In this document: positions 11,317 through 26,300 of the stretch, piece by piece
How the letters are laid out: each line of letters starts with the position of its first letter
Position numbering within the stretch: the first letter of the stretch is position 1
NCBI GenBank assembly: GCA_903813345.2
Contig: CAIIXF020000010.1
Coordinates: 10,100,349-10,164,348 of the forward strand
Source of the DNA: Owenia fusiformis
Taxonomy: Eukaryota > Annelida > Polychaeta > Sabellida > Oweniidae
Direction of reading: 5' to 3'
DNA length: 64,000 bases
Notes under the pieces: generated by a model
Told to the model about the DNA's origin: nothing
Database searches by the model: none
Seen by the model: the letters and a program-made list of their open reading frames with translations, nothing else
Position numbers and translations under genes: made by a program

Positions 11317-14300
11317 CTAGAAGAATCAATATTATCAATATCAGTGTTTTGTGTGTTTTCAAATATAAATTCATTTCTCTTTCAAATCTATGTGTAATAA
11401 GTGACTATGCTGAAGTGTCTATGTGCGTGATGACATCAATTTTACTAAATATCAGAAAAAACAAAGCTTTTCATATAATGGGTGGGTAAAAAACAAGATG
11501 TTCTTACCTAGCTAAATCCATCCCCGGATCCATGATGTTGGCTGAGGAATTGAAGTATTGCTGGGCTGCCATGATAACAAGGTCCATTGCTTCCTTATAT
11601 GGTACTTTGTCATCTCTGGTGTCGTCAGGGGAACAATTCATCATTTCTCCTGCTAGTTTTATGTTGTCATGGCGACCAGAACACAATAATGTCTCAGTAA
11701 GGATCTAAAATAAGTACAAATACAAGTACATGTACAAATACCACTTAAATTAAAACATGTATGAATGCTCAGTTCATAAGGCTATGGATTGCCATTATAA
11801 TTTTACTAATGCATGCAACTGTATGTCTTTACCAGAAAATCATTCAAGAAATACATGTAATTATAACTTACCATCTGGCACTGCTTTGGTTTGGTCTTGT
11901 TGTAAACTTTTGTCTGGATGTCATACATGTCAATCAATAGCTGGCGCCACTGTTCATGTGATAATGTTGGTACCCTGTTAAAAATAAAGTTGTACTCTAT
12001 AACTACATTTATGTAGCTGTTATCCATCGAGACTTAAATGGAACATACTAAACCTTCTTTTTGGTAGAATTAGTTAGATCTTTCGTGGCCATTTTTATTT
12101 GAACAATGATTCTGGAGTATCCTTTTCTATTCGTATCTATTTTTTTAAATTAAATTATTAATAATTTAGGGTATAAGATGTACATGTACACGTAATGAAG
12201 GATGGCATACTGTAGAACCAAAAAAAAATTGAACAAAATAAAAGAACTACATACTTGCGTCCTGCAGCCGCAGTAAGCTTCCTCATGAGTCTTACAGTTT
12301 CCTCTTTATCTTGACACGTATCTCTTACATAACTGACAGTCTTAGGAAGTCCATGTGTTTCCAGTATCTCAGCAACACTAAGATGACACAAATGTAACAA
12401 TCAAAATAAGGAACTGGGTCAATATTACCATGTTGTGCTTCAAATTATTGTTAGTAATTAAACTGTTATTTCAGATTGACTGATCCCCTGTCTCCAAAAA
12501 ATGCAATTGGACTTTTTTTTGATTTTTTCAATTTGAAAGTTGCTTGCTTTCCAAAATAATGAAATGGGGAGAAGCGTGAAGAACATACAGAGCAATATAC
12601 CTTAAGTGTCTCTCCAAGTCATCAACCTGATTATGCAGGGCAGTGGACTTTTCTGTAACGACTCTGAAATATTGAAAAATAAGCTAAAATCGTTTCTTTT
12701 TATGGCATATTGATATACAGAAGAATAGCATTTTAAAGTAATGTGCATTTTCATCTAAAAGGTCTGTTCAATAATTCTAATACAAATATTATCATTTTCA
12801 TGTACTTGTATATATTTATCATATATATTACTCTCACCCGTAACTCCTATGTGGCAGGCATTCTATGATAGCAAATGCATGAGTCAACTGGTCCTCACTA
12901 GAAAAGAAGAAAGGCGTTTTGTATGATATTTACTTAATGGAAGGTAATATATATGATTGTGTTTGTTTTTAGTTCAGAATCAAAAACCACTTTTTACAAT
13001 AAATCTTAAATTGTTACTTCAACAGATATGGAAATTCCAATCTTGGACAAGCAGGCCTTTGATCAGTTAAAATATTCATTGTGATTATGATAAGTACAAT
13101 GGCCAATTGCTCAAACCCCCTTGGCTACGGGGCGGCTTTTGGCTCACCTCTCACAGGAGTATATACAATCCAAAGCAAGCTGCATGAGAGATTCCTCTTC
13201 ATTGATCACTGGGTTGGGGTACTGCAAATAAGAGTACATCACAATAAATGTACAGAATAATAAGTGTACATCACAATAAATGTACATAAAAAAAGTGTAC
13301 ATCATCATAAAAGTACATCACTATTAATGTACATCAAAATAAGGAACATCGCAAAAAGACATGACAGTTACATATGTCACTGGGTAAATGTACATCATAA
13401 TTAATATCAAAATAAGGAACATCACAAAAAGACAACAGTTACTTATGGTGATCAAGTTGACGTGATAATGTACCCTTAACTCATTCAATACTGGGGCAAA
13501 AAGCACTAAATTACTGAAGAATCTTTGAAAATTGCCATATATGTTACCTCTGAAATAATAAATAAAGCATATACATGGGCATACATAGTGTTATATATCA
13601 TTTTAAAGCATACAATATACTTTTTCAGAATCAATAGTTTTTTAAGTCGCATTTTATAAGTTGTCATGGTTACAAGATTCCAAAAAATGCATTGGGTTTG
13701 TTCTTGAACATGATATCACGTCCTTCGTAGTCAACGTATGTGCTTTATGACGTCATATCACGTCATTCGTAGCGAATGAGTTAATATAATGTGTAATCAA
13801 AATTAGATAATTCCTGTTGACTTACATCTGGTTTTGAACATTCAAACACCTTTGAGCAGTGTTCTAGGTCTTCTATAGCCATATCCAATAGGAATTGTTT
13901 GAGAATGGTGTTGTAGTCACCAGGTGTTTGCTTGTCACATCTCTTCAAGAAGGGAACCATCCATCTCTGGATGTTCTTTAGGTACATTTCATCAGATGAC
14001 TAAAATACAATTGAGGATATGTATATTTATAAAAAATAATCAAAACCACTTAATATTTTTGAACTGTTTAAAAGCAAAAAAACTGTTTATGTCAGTGATA
14101 TGAATTTAGATATTCTATTTTCTGAAAAGCACATATATGGTGTCTCGTGTGAGACTATTGTAACTCATATAAAATAATGAAAATGTTTCAGACAATATTC
14201 AATAAACCAGTTACAAGATTTTTATTTCTTATTTAATAATTCTTCTTTACAAAGTGTCTTCTGACTATTAAACTTACACTAGACATGATGAGCTGTAACT

Positions 14301-17300
14301 TCTCCAAGTTGGTCATAGCTGAGAAACTCTCAAACGTAACAGCCTCTTCTTCTCCACAGTCATACACCAGCACTTCCATTGAGGTTAGGTCATCTGTCAG
14401 GAGCTCAAGACCCTAGAAAAAATTGAAATATACAACAAATAATGAAGGAGTTGTTTCAAATGTTAACTGCCCACTCATCTGTAATAACATCTTGAATATC
14501 CAGATAGATGGACATTTTTGTCTCAATTCAAAATGTCTTGGAAATGACAATGATGGATCTATCACAGAATTTTTCACTAACCTGGGTTCTAACTTGAAAT
14601 TTCTTAAAGAATCAAATCGTCACAAATTATGTTTGGAATGCTGCCTGAGTCCAACATCAGCAAATTCAAAATACATACCTGTACATTTCTCTCCCTGGCA
14701 AGCTCCACCAACTCCAGGGCATGATGTAACTGTCCTCCATATTTCTCCATTTCACATGCTCTGAGTCTGTACCAGTCGGCTATAAGGCTCTCTGGGAGCT
14801 TCTCTGTACGGAATGCAATATGGTCTGTGTCCTTCTCATAGAGAAATATACCTTTGTCTGTTGGGTTTGGATCAACTGCTTTCCTTTATGTAACATAAAT
14901 GACTATACAGTATTAAGAAAAGAGTTAAGGCTGCTCTGCACAATGAAAATTTGTGTGTAATTTACATGATTTTTAGTTACCAATAATTAAGTATATGGTT
15001 GATATTTGAACACCATGGTAAGGATACATAGTTCAAAATCAAAGCTTTTGAATTTATTTAGGGAACTGGGTTTGAAATATCATCTGCTCTGTTCTTACAA
15101 ATAAATCTCTCAAACTGGACGGAATATTCAATTTCCAAATTGTCAACTTGGTGAGAAAGGATTTTCAGCTGGTTGTAATTTAGCTTTCAAATTGTCAACT
15201 GGGTACATCACCCTGACTTAAATACTTAATTTAATATTTACCTAAATGATTGTGTTTCACACCAGTCCATCTCTCTCCAACTCTCACATGACCAGGGGAT
15301 CACTTCACCTGTCTCTATACTATAACATACAAGCAAAAACATGAGAACTGAAAAAAGATCACATGTGATTGGGCACACCTTGTTCCACAATCACCTTTTC
15401 TCAATCGAAATATGGTACAGGAATTCCTCATAAGTAAACTTTGACATGATAAGTACATAGTTAACATGGATTTGACAATTTGAACTTTAATGGATTCATT
15501 TACATGAATGAATTTAAATTCATCACTCAAATCCTGGTTCTGATGAACATGTAGGCAAAAATGTGAATATAAAGCATTAAGTTGAGCGTACACACCTTAT
15601 TTCCGGCAGCAATGCCCTGTACTCTAAGGGGGACATTGTCTCAGGGAAGTTGGAGAGTATAGCCAGCCAATGTTCCAGTAGGTCTTCAGAATGATAGGTA
15701 AATAGACAATCCAATGACTGCCAATCACTAGCCTGTAATAGTCAAAATAGCATTTATATTTTCATCGTATTGAAATATTACTCCATGGCACATTCTTTAT
15801 TGTGATTTTATTGTCTATTTTTATATGGGGATGTAAAATGCTGGAAGTCAATTTGCCCAGTCCCTGTACAGTATATTCATTGTACAATTGAATTCACGAA
15901 TTAAATCTCTTGATTCAAGAACTTTACGACAACTGGCAAGTGATATCTAGTTCATAGCCTTGTCAGTTTGTTATTATTCAAAGCATTATTTGATTATTGG
16001 TATTAAATTGATACATGAAAAGAATACTTCTTAGGGCAGACTTTTCTTGTTTTATGGATGTTTGTGAGTTCAAGTCCTCTCTGGTAACCTTGCTTCACTT
16101 ACCCTTGCATAATCCACAGCTGACTCAATGATGTTTGCAGCCCTGAATTTCTCGAAGAATTTAGGATCAAAATGTTCCTCTGCAGCATGAATGCCTCCAA
16201 GAATCTCCTGCAAAAAACAACATATTGATGTTTGAAACAATGTTTGATGCGTCTTTGACAAAATAGTTCTGTTGGATATATGAGTGACTTGTGGGGGATA
16301 TAACTAAGGTGGAAATCCTAAGTGAGGCTTGGTTAATATTTACTAAGGCAAGTGCACATGCACATTAAATCCAAACAAAATGTAAAGAGGGTAAGGGCAA
16401 GAGGAGTACCCACCGTGACATTTCTCTCTGAATGGTGCAAGTGCCATAAAAGGCTGTTAACAAGGTATTAACATAAAAAATGTCACAACATGCCATTTGT
16501 TACAGATGCCAACCACCAAACTCTGTACACCAAACACAATCCACCAGAAATTCGGAGACTATAACAATATCTTACCACTTGTGGTGGGGACATAATTAAA
16601 ATTGAATCTATGAATAAACAACATGCATAACAGTACCTCATATGTGGCTAGTCTGTCTAAGTATTGAAGAAGTTTATGTCTGGATTGGACTAACTGGATC
16701 TGCTCAAGAGTAAGTCTGCAATAAAACACATATTACTAATTGTCATTTAGTATATTACATAACTCCAATGAGTAATTACTATTCAAAATATAATTCACTT
16801 CTCCCAGTTGTTTTGTGTTTGAACATTGTTTGAAACAGTGGAATAAGACAAGCATGCTCCTGTTATTATGTGAAATTAAAGGATATTTAGGATTATTTGA
16901 ACAAATATATGGATACTACAGAATTCATGAATAGATAAGGATCACAGATAGATGTGAATCATCAGAATATTTCTTGTGAATTAGAAGGTATTTGGAGAAG
17001 AAAAAACACATTTTATGTGTTGGACTTCAAAATGACATAGGTCATAGGTCAAAACAGAGCACATGTATCAACTCTAGTAACACTAATCAGCTACTTATCG
17101 GATTTACCAGTTTACTACATTATTTATATGCCAGTGTGACTTACCTGACTGACCTCACTGAAATAGGATTATTGTTTTGAGTGCGATCAACTGAACCTTA
17201 CATCATGTCACAGCTTATACAAACACCAATTACCCAGTATGCAACAACAATAACAACACAAGCAGATCAAGGACTGTCTCAACCCTGTCTACCTGTAATT

Positions 17301-20300
17301 TCTTCCACCTTTTTATCAGTCATTACAACTAGTGTGATATCATCAACAGCCTCATCAGCCAATATGACATTCACAGTACCATCCATGGAAAATATGTCTG
17401 CAAGTTTCCATTCAATTGTCTCAGAATCGCCACATCAACCTTGTTTGGACAATACCATATCTCAACCCATGAGTTCATTTCCGATCTCAACATCATATAA
17501 AGCAGATCTGTTACTACCACAGCAACAATACCATGTAAATAGAGAACAACAGATTAATACAGACAATGAATGTACATCTGAAATCTCCAGTACAAATATA
17601 TGTGACATTATAAGAGGTATAGAGTCCCAAATCAGCACCTCACTAAATAAATTAATTCCAGAATCAATCAATAGCTCCATGGCAGTGTACAATCAAAGAC
17701 TGTCTGAGAATGAAGAATCTATACGACAACTAAAAGACATCAATGATTCCTTTGAATCTGATCTGATACAAGCCAATGATGAAATTATTGGTTTAAATAA
17801 ACGTCTGACAGAACTTGAAGCAGAAGCAAACAAGAATGAACAATATTCACGCAAAAGTAACATTAAGATAACTGGAGTAGAGGAAACAGAACATGAAGAT
17901 TGCAAGGCATTAGTTCTCGAAGTTGCCCAGCGGATAGAAGCAAATATTTCCAATAATGATATTGATGTTGCACATAGAATTGGACTAAAAGTACCTGGTC
18001 GAAAGAGGGCACTGATTGTAAAATTCAACACCAATGACTCCAGACAATCTATGATCAAAAACAGGAAGAAACTTGCCAAATCTGGTATTGCTATTCATGA
18101 GGACGCCACTGTAAAGAATGTCAAGTTGATGAAAACTGTTAGAAATATGGATTTTGTGAAAGACTGTTGGATGTTCAATGGGAAAATCTTCTGTTCGTTT
18201 GAAGGGTTTGATAGTCGTTGTCATCGTACAGGATTGGACATAAATTCAAATCCTCACGCAATATATCAACAACTTGTGAATAGCAGATCTATGTAGATAT
18301 GACTTTACAATTGAATTGTTACTATCCATGATGAAAATGTAACCTAAACAAACTAAGGCAATGGAATAGCCTAGTAACGTTTCTGAAATATTACCGCTTT
18401 TATAACCACTCTTGGATATTATACACATGTATCCTAATACATTACTTGATTTCAGTTGGGTTCATTCATTCTTATATTTTATATTCTGTATATATTTACT
18501 GACCTTGCTTTTTTACGATTGATTAGTTCTTTAACATTGAGTATCAGACTTAGAATATGACTGTTTGTCTTATAATTAACATGATCGATTCGCATTTGAG
18601 ATATCAGTTGATTCTTCCATTCACCTTTAAAAATTAAAGTAGTGTCATTTGATACGAACATTTTTTATCACTGTTCGACTTAAATTTTAATTCTTAGATT
18701 AGATTTTTGTACCACTTATTTTGTTCTCGTATGTGTGGGTATAAACGTCTGAAAATGACGTCACCTACTATGTTTTATTATGTAAATCATATTTGTTCTT
18801 ACCAATAAATTGAATTGAATTGAATTGAAGCATGTAACATTGAGAATTAGACACTCTTTGGTCTTTTAGACAAAGGATTTCAATGTAGATATGACAAAAA
18901 TGATGTAAACCAAAGTGAATCATAAGAATAGAGTAAAATCTGTAAAGTGGAACATCTCTGTTATATGAACATTTTCTGAGTCCCATGACCAATTGAATGT
19001 TTAATGAACCTCTTTAAGTGGAACATCTCCAAAGTGAACCACTCTTAAGGTACAAAAGGTGTTCCACTAACTCAGATTTGAGTTTAATATTCCATTATCA
19101 AGGTAGAGTATAGTCCAGTACTATAGTTTATGAATATATATAACATACTGTACATGTCTCAGAAAATAAATATAATTTTTACAAGTGAGCTCCCTTATTT
19201 AAAGTTTTTACTATAATTCAATACAATTCAATTCAATTCAGCTTTATTTTCTTACATATAGTATTATTTACAAGGTTTTACATGACACCCTTGTGGGTGT
19301 ATACGGTATAAAGAATATGTTGTTGAAATAGTAGATAAATCAAAAAGCATACAATGTACAGGTAGATAAGTGCAAGGTATTCATTTACTTGTTAGAGTCT
19401 ATGGACTCAAGTAGTTTGGTTTCTCTCTCTTTCTCTCTCTTAAGTCTGGCATGCTGTTCATCAATGGAGTTATCCAAGTGTTCCAAGTCTTCCTCAAGAC
19501 CAGGGTCATGTTTGTTGCTTACTAGAAACCTAGAATTAAAGATATAAAGGAATTCAATGAATGCACTATTGTAAAGACTCAATATGAAAAGGAAAACACA
19601 ATGGTCATTTAAATAATATATTGACTAGGTTCCCAATGCAACACCTGTGGAACAATGAAGATAATTTTAAGAAATGGAAGGGGTAAAGGTACGAAGGGAA
19701 GGGGTACGATTTTGTGAGTGTAAAATATAGGTTTAGATCTCTGTGAATGTAAATACCACTACAACCTGTAAATATGTTACATTGATTTTAATAAAAAAAA
19801 GAAAAAAAGTACATGTATTGCGCTTTTATTCAGTGATTGGTGGTCAGAGGTTAGATAGATAAGGAGCTTTAAAAATGGAGGTCACAACAAATAAATCCTT
19901 ACGTTTATGAATATTGTTTAACCCATGCTCAGGGTAGTAGTTGACTATAAATCACAAGAATATAAAATATTTGATTGTCAATGACTATTTGAAAACAATT
20001 AAAGCCATAAGAACTAAATTTCAATCAATCAGTATATGGTGTTTTTGAATAAAACCAATTTTTCTTTAAAATGACTTACTTTCCACCATCTTTCCCTTTG
20101 CCTACAGCAATAAGTGTTTCCAGATCTGTCCCGAGAAGACCATACTTCAACATCTCTCTCATGGCGTCAATGTCATTGGGCACTCGTTCCAGACACTCGT
20201 GTAATACCCATGACCTTTTACTAATCTTGCGCTAAAAATAAATCTGAATTTTTTTAATAAATTGATTAAAAATAAAACAGCACATGACTAGAAATTAAAA

Positions 20301-23300
20301 TCAGGGGAAGTTGCTTCAGTAATACGATTTTTTGAAAACTGACAATTATTCTATACAGGTATTGTAAGAAAATGGTAACCACTTCACTTCACTGGGAACA
20401 AGCATCATTTCCCTCAAAACAAACAAAACTTCACATTATTGATAGGCAATATTTTAAATTTAAAAGTCATATGAATGAAAAAAGTTCTCTTGGACTACCA
20501 GTTTGATTGAAAAGAAAGAAGTCTCACTAGATAGTCATGTATAGACGCTACGCTGACTGGAGCTTTGCGCCATTGTTGTTGGTACACCAGATCACTGTCC
20601 AGTTTGTAGGCCTTTGCCAACATTAAAGCTTCTCCATACTCCTCATTCTTGATCTAAATTAAACAAATTAAACACATACAACATTATTTTCTCAAGTGGA
20701 TGCATAATTTTCATTTTTACGATTCTAAGAAAAATTATTTTTACTATTTTTCACATATTTTCTTATTTTCAAGTGGGTGATAATAGATTTTTTAATAAGG
20801 ACCAGTATCCACTTGGTTTAATACTGACAAGATCCCTGCATAATAGCCCTACTCTCAATCAACATTTTTCAGGATAGTACTGGCAGAGTGAAATTGAATA
20901 TTTTTTTTATCTACAATTGTTTTTAAAGGATGCTACAATAATGATTGAGGAATTCAATGTACCTTCCTGCTGTAAAGTTCCTCTGGTGTGGTGGACTTGA
21001 GACTCAACAAACGATATGTCTTGGTAATGATCCTGAAATGTTAATGAATTAAAATATGTACTGAATATGTAGTCATATCTCATTACTACACAATTCAATT
21101 TTGACCAGCTGGTCAGATATATAATATTTATGTGAAACAACCTTTTTGAGGTTATCAAGTTGGCCAAGCAGTCTAAAACACTGAACACGCTAAGATAGGT
21201 GCTGTCGCTTTAACCATGAGGTAGCGAGTTTGAGGCACATGAGCTTTTATTCATTTGCACATTCATGTACTTACTTGGGACGTTTCCTTGGGGGCTGAAA
21301 CCTGTCACTGTCAGTCACATAGTAGAGTGCAGATTTCACATAGTGTGAGGTTTTTGACCAATAGGTGGCATCCTCATCATCACTATCTTGATAGTCGTCA
21401 TCATGAGCTTCTGATAAGGTACGTTTTACTGCCAGTTTTGATTCACACTGGAAAAAGTAAAACTAGACACTGTAAATGTAGAAACACTTATTTTCACCAT
21501 TTTTGAAAAAATTCTCCCTAAAAGTATTTTAGCTGCATCGAAAGCATCCACTTTCAATGAGAGAAAATTTAGTTCCAGGAACATAATATAAGATAGAGTT
21601 ATGTATTACTGATACATAATATAGGCTAATACATGTATATTATGCTCAAAGTTTTAAGCCCAAGTAGAACAGTATCTAAAATTACAAGTAAAATAAAACG
21701 ACATAATTCTGTATCAAATAACTGTGATAATACCCACCTCTAGGCTGAGAAAGTTGTTATCATGGGCCATAGATATTTGTGGACCTGGTTCAAACCATTC
21801 TGGCGATGTGCCCAGGATGTTGTTCAATGTCTCTATAGAGGCCACACTGATGGCTCCAGAACAACGAGCAAAGATGAGAGAATTATCAGACCACCATCCC
21901 ACATCAACAAGGTTAAAGCATTGAGCTAAGTCTGAAAATGTATTTCTATGTGTATATTACAAAATATTATTATAGGACACGCATATATTATTCATATAGA
22001 GGCTAGCTTGTGTGTGACTCTACAAATGGGAAAGATTAAAACACTTATTATTTTACTTTTTTCACTCAAATAAATTCAATACATACATCCTACCATAAAT
22101 GGCATTTTCGAAACAAAATCCATACATTTACAAATATAAAATCTAGACACACCTTTGAGAAATTTTTGCTTGGATGGGTTTTCTGCAAGACAAGGATTTA
22201 CATCCAGGGCATCTGGTTGGTCTGCCTGCTCCCAAGTTTTCCGCAACCTCAAAGACGGGACATCCCAGAGTGAGAATCTCCCAAATGTATGAATCACGGC
22301 AAGAATTTTCCCATTTGGTGACAGACTCATCCTGAAGACGCCATCTTGGGCTGCCACGCGGAAATTCAGCCTCACTCTGGATTTGAGTCGATTCCATAAT
22401 ACTCCTTGTCTCTGGAATGATATGGAGTATGGGCAAATAAATATACATGTACTTGTCTTATCCAGAGACCAATGGGGCTCACTGGGACAAGCCAGCAGGT
22501 GTTCCCATAACAAGGTTTATTTAATAAGGGAGTCAATGGAAGATTCTGAAGTTAGGATTGGGAGACGGTGTTCACATTGGGTGGTGGTCAGATTACAGAG
22601 GTGTTCAGATATAAAGGTTTTACTGTAGATAGATATCCAGTATAGCTAATATAGTGAACTGATGTGTGATGCCTGAGACATAATTAAACATATTATAATT
22701 CATTACTTTAATGTTGCATTTTATCCAAGTTATATCAAAGCAATTATTGGTATCTAAATATGGATTTGCAAATGTCATACATGACAGGCTGAAGTTCAGT
22801 TTTATTTCCATGAGATTTTTGAGCAAGGATTAAGAGATCAATATTTCTAAATGAAACTGCATGGAAAGATGCTTGGAGGAATTCCTACAATAACATATTT
22901 TGAATCACAGTCCATGTACATACAATGATCTCCAAAAGTGGTTCACTAAAGCCAAGTGCTAAATTCTGATTTTACCCGTATTGGTCAAAATACCAAACTA
23001 CATGTATTTACACATTCATAACAGGATATCATGATATTACCAGATTTGCAACAAGCTGCAGCAATTGGTAGCGCTGAAGCCAGCGAGATCCTTCACGAAA
23101 ATAATATTTTGGTTAAGAAAACAAGTGGCCATTTCAAACAAATATTTTTAGATTGAATCACTTACTAATTACACAATCATTTCCACCAAAAAAACAAAAT
23201 CGGTCAACAATTAAATATTTAAAACATTGCCTGGATAAATAGCCAATGGCAGATTGGACGGACTAACCTGGAAAAGTCCTGGATGATCCGACATCCAATA

Positions 23301-26300
23301 TGTTTTCACGCTGGTTACCGGCTAAACTTACAATCAAGGTCATTTTTTAAAAAAAGTTCAATCTAAATATTTGAGTTCAAAAACATTCTGGACATCATCA
23401 TGCAGAAAAAAACAGAATGTTGCACTAAACATTTACTTTAACTATTTATTTAACTGTAAAAACTTTTTGAGTGCTTACACAATGTGGCTTTAAGGGAGAT
23501 AAAATTTCTAGGAAATTGTTCAGATCAAATGCTTTGAAATGTTAAACATGTTAAGGAGAAAGTGATATTAGTCCGACACAAACCATATTTATTTTTATCA
23601 AAAATAGATGACTCAACGAAAAACTGAACTTATAAAGTTATCAGAGAGCAGACGTCAATATTACATCATGTTAAATGTTTGACATTACAGAATGTCTATA
23701 TGGAAGTTATCTTTTAACAATCCACATTATTATAGTACCTATTTTTAATTTGAAACCTGAAATATTAATTGAAGTGTGGATTTATTTACTGTTGTTCTTT
23801 AATTAGAGGCTAACGAGTAGGAAGCCTAGAATCTATTTTTTGATATTTTTAAGTACTAATACTTCAACCACTTTGTGGTCAATTGTAATAACTGACACAG
23901 TGGGATTTTCTGATTCATTTGGCCCAAAATGCCCTTCAGATATGATCCGAGACAGGATTTTAACAACTGATTCCAGATTAACATTGAATTAACTGGCAAT
24001 AGTACAACTACATTTTCTTTGATCTTTGGAACATAACACTAGCGAACTTTTCCATTAAGTGTCGGAAAGATTAGAAATAATTACACTGACAGTTTCCCAT
24101 AAGCAATAGATAACAGTGACATAATATTGTTGAATGAAATATTAGTTTGCAGTAAAAAATAATGCCTTGAATCATGCCCTTTCCCGAAATGTCTAGATTT
24201 TATAATAATTATTTCAGACTTTTTAAACTGGCACTTTGAGATCTTAGTTGGAATAATTCAGATCATGTAAAAACATTGCATTAAAAGTGCCCAAAGCCTA
24301 CAGAGTGTACTGTTACTACATTAACTTGGGAAAATGTCCCCTTTTCCAAATTCCATGAGTAATTAATGTCAAAAGCTGTTATTCATAAGTCCTTAGCAAC
24401 TGATTACTCTTGTGTGATATTTCCATATGGTATATTTTTGATATACTGGGTGTCCCAAAAAAATGAGACACTTTTTGACAAGTATTCTCTCGTCAATTCA
24501 TGAACCAAATTCACTGAAAATTTGTACAAAGTAGTTTCATTCTTCCCAAATATCTACAATCTATTCATTCTCAAAATTCATTGGAGGTGATATTGTTAGA
24601 ATAAATACAGAAAAGTATTTTTGCTTGGAATTGGATTAATTAGTGACTTTTACATTGATTATTATTTATTGGTTATTTTGACATACTGTACTGTCTTTAA
24701 TTCAAAAATACACACATAATATGAGACCAATCTTCATAGCACTAGCAGAAGATGCTCCAAAGTACCTCAACTAATTTTTACTAAGTATTTGGCTCATCTA
24801 TTGCTGAGAAATTACTTGTCAAATTGCTTCCCATTTTTTGGTACAAACGCATTGAAGTTCCCATTGCGTTGATCCGGTATGGGACATGGTTAGTACTCAC
24901 ATAACATTTACCTGATCTTTTTCATTTTTTCGCACCTTGCTAATGATACCCTTGGGCTACTTTGTCAGAATTTTCCGTGAATTTGGCTCATCAGCTGCTG
25001 AGAAAATACTTGTCAAAAAGTGTCTCATTTTTTGGGACACCCGATATACCAAAATATAACTTTTTAATATCAAAATCACTACTTTCTCAAAAACAGTAAG
25101 CCTAAAGAAACTGCAATAACAATCAGCTGGTATTATGTTTGAACATAAAATGAATGTGTATGCATGTATGTATAAGCTATTATTGTATGATCTGTAAAAT
25201 GAAGCCTTCTGATTGGTCAGTTCTAGTGCTGTATCAATCTGTATTGCTACTGAGATTGTCCCCATTGATCATCTCTGTCGCAATACAGAAAATATTGGTA
25301 CGGAGAGGACATTCTCAGTTGCAATACAGAGGATCACACGATAAAAACGTTATAGAATGATTTGAAGTGCAATACAGGATATATTCTGCTCTCGATATTC
25401 TGTTTTGGCACTCGACTTTGTCTTGTTCCAATACAAAATTTCTCGAGCAGAATATATCCTGTATTGCACTTTAAATCATTCAATAACTTATGATACTTAT
25501 TGTATCTTTAACACAATATATTACAAGAACACAAATGTGTACAATATGTCCCCACCAATGGGTGATCCCATGAAATGGTTATCCTGAAAATGAGTAGACA
25601 AGACTTGACTGACACAATTTGAGGACGGAAAGTCCAAAATGGCCGCCTTAAAATTAACCCAGAATCCCGAAAAAAATAGCTAGTTCTAGATTTTCATACT
25701 AAGAACCACCCCTGAAAATTTGAAATTGATCCGTCAAACAGTTAAACAAGACTTTACAGACAAGATTTTAGGACAGAAAATCCAAAATGGCTGCCTTGAC
25801 ATTTACCCAGAATGCCAAAAAACTAATCAGATCTAGGTTTTCATACTAAGAATCATCCCTGAAAATTTGAAATTGATCTAACAAACGGTTCACCTGGAAA
25901 TTCGTAGACAAAACTTTACAGACAAGATTTTAGGACGGAAAATCCAAAATGGCTGCCTTGACATTTACCCAGAACGCCAAAAAAACTAATCAGATCTAGA
26001 TTTTCATACTAAGAATCATCCCTGAAAATTTGAAATTGATCTACCAAACGGTTCACCTGGAAATGCGTAGACAAGACTTTACAGACAAGATTTTAGGACG
26101 GAAAATCCAAAATGGCTGCCTTGACAATTACACAGAACGCCAAAAAACTAATCAGATCTAGATTTTCATACTAAGATTCATCCCTGAAAATTTGAAATTG
26201 ATCTACCAAACGGTTCACCTGAAAACGTGTAGACAAGACTTTACAGACAAGATTTTAGGACGGAAAAAACCAAAATGGCCGACAATAAAAAAGTGATTAC

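Noticed and set aside
17462-18224. Antisense frames across the ORF1 protein
   Set aside because: Shadow frames of the LINE ORF1.
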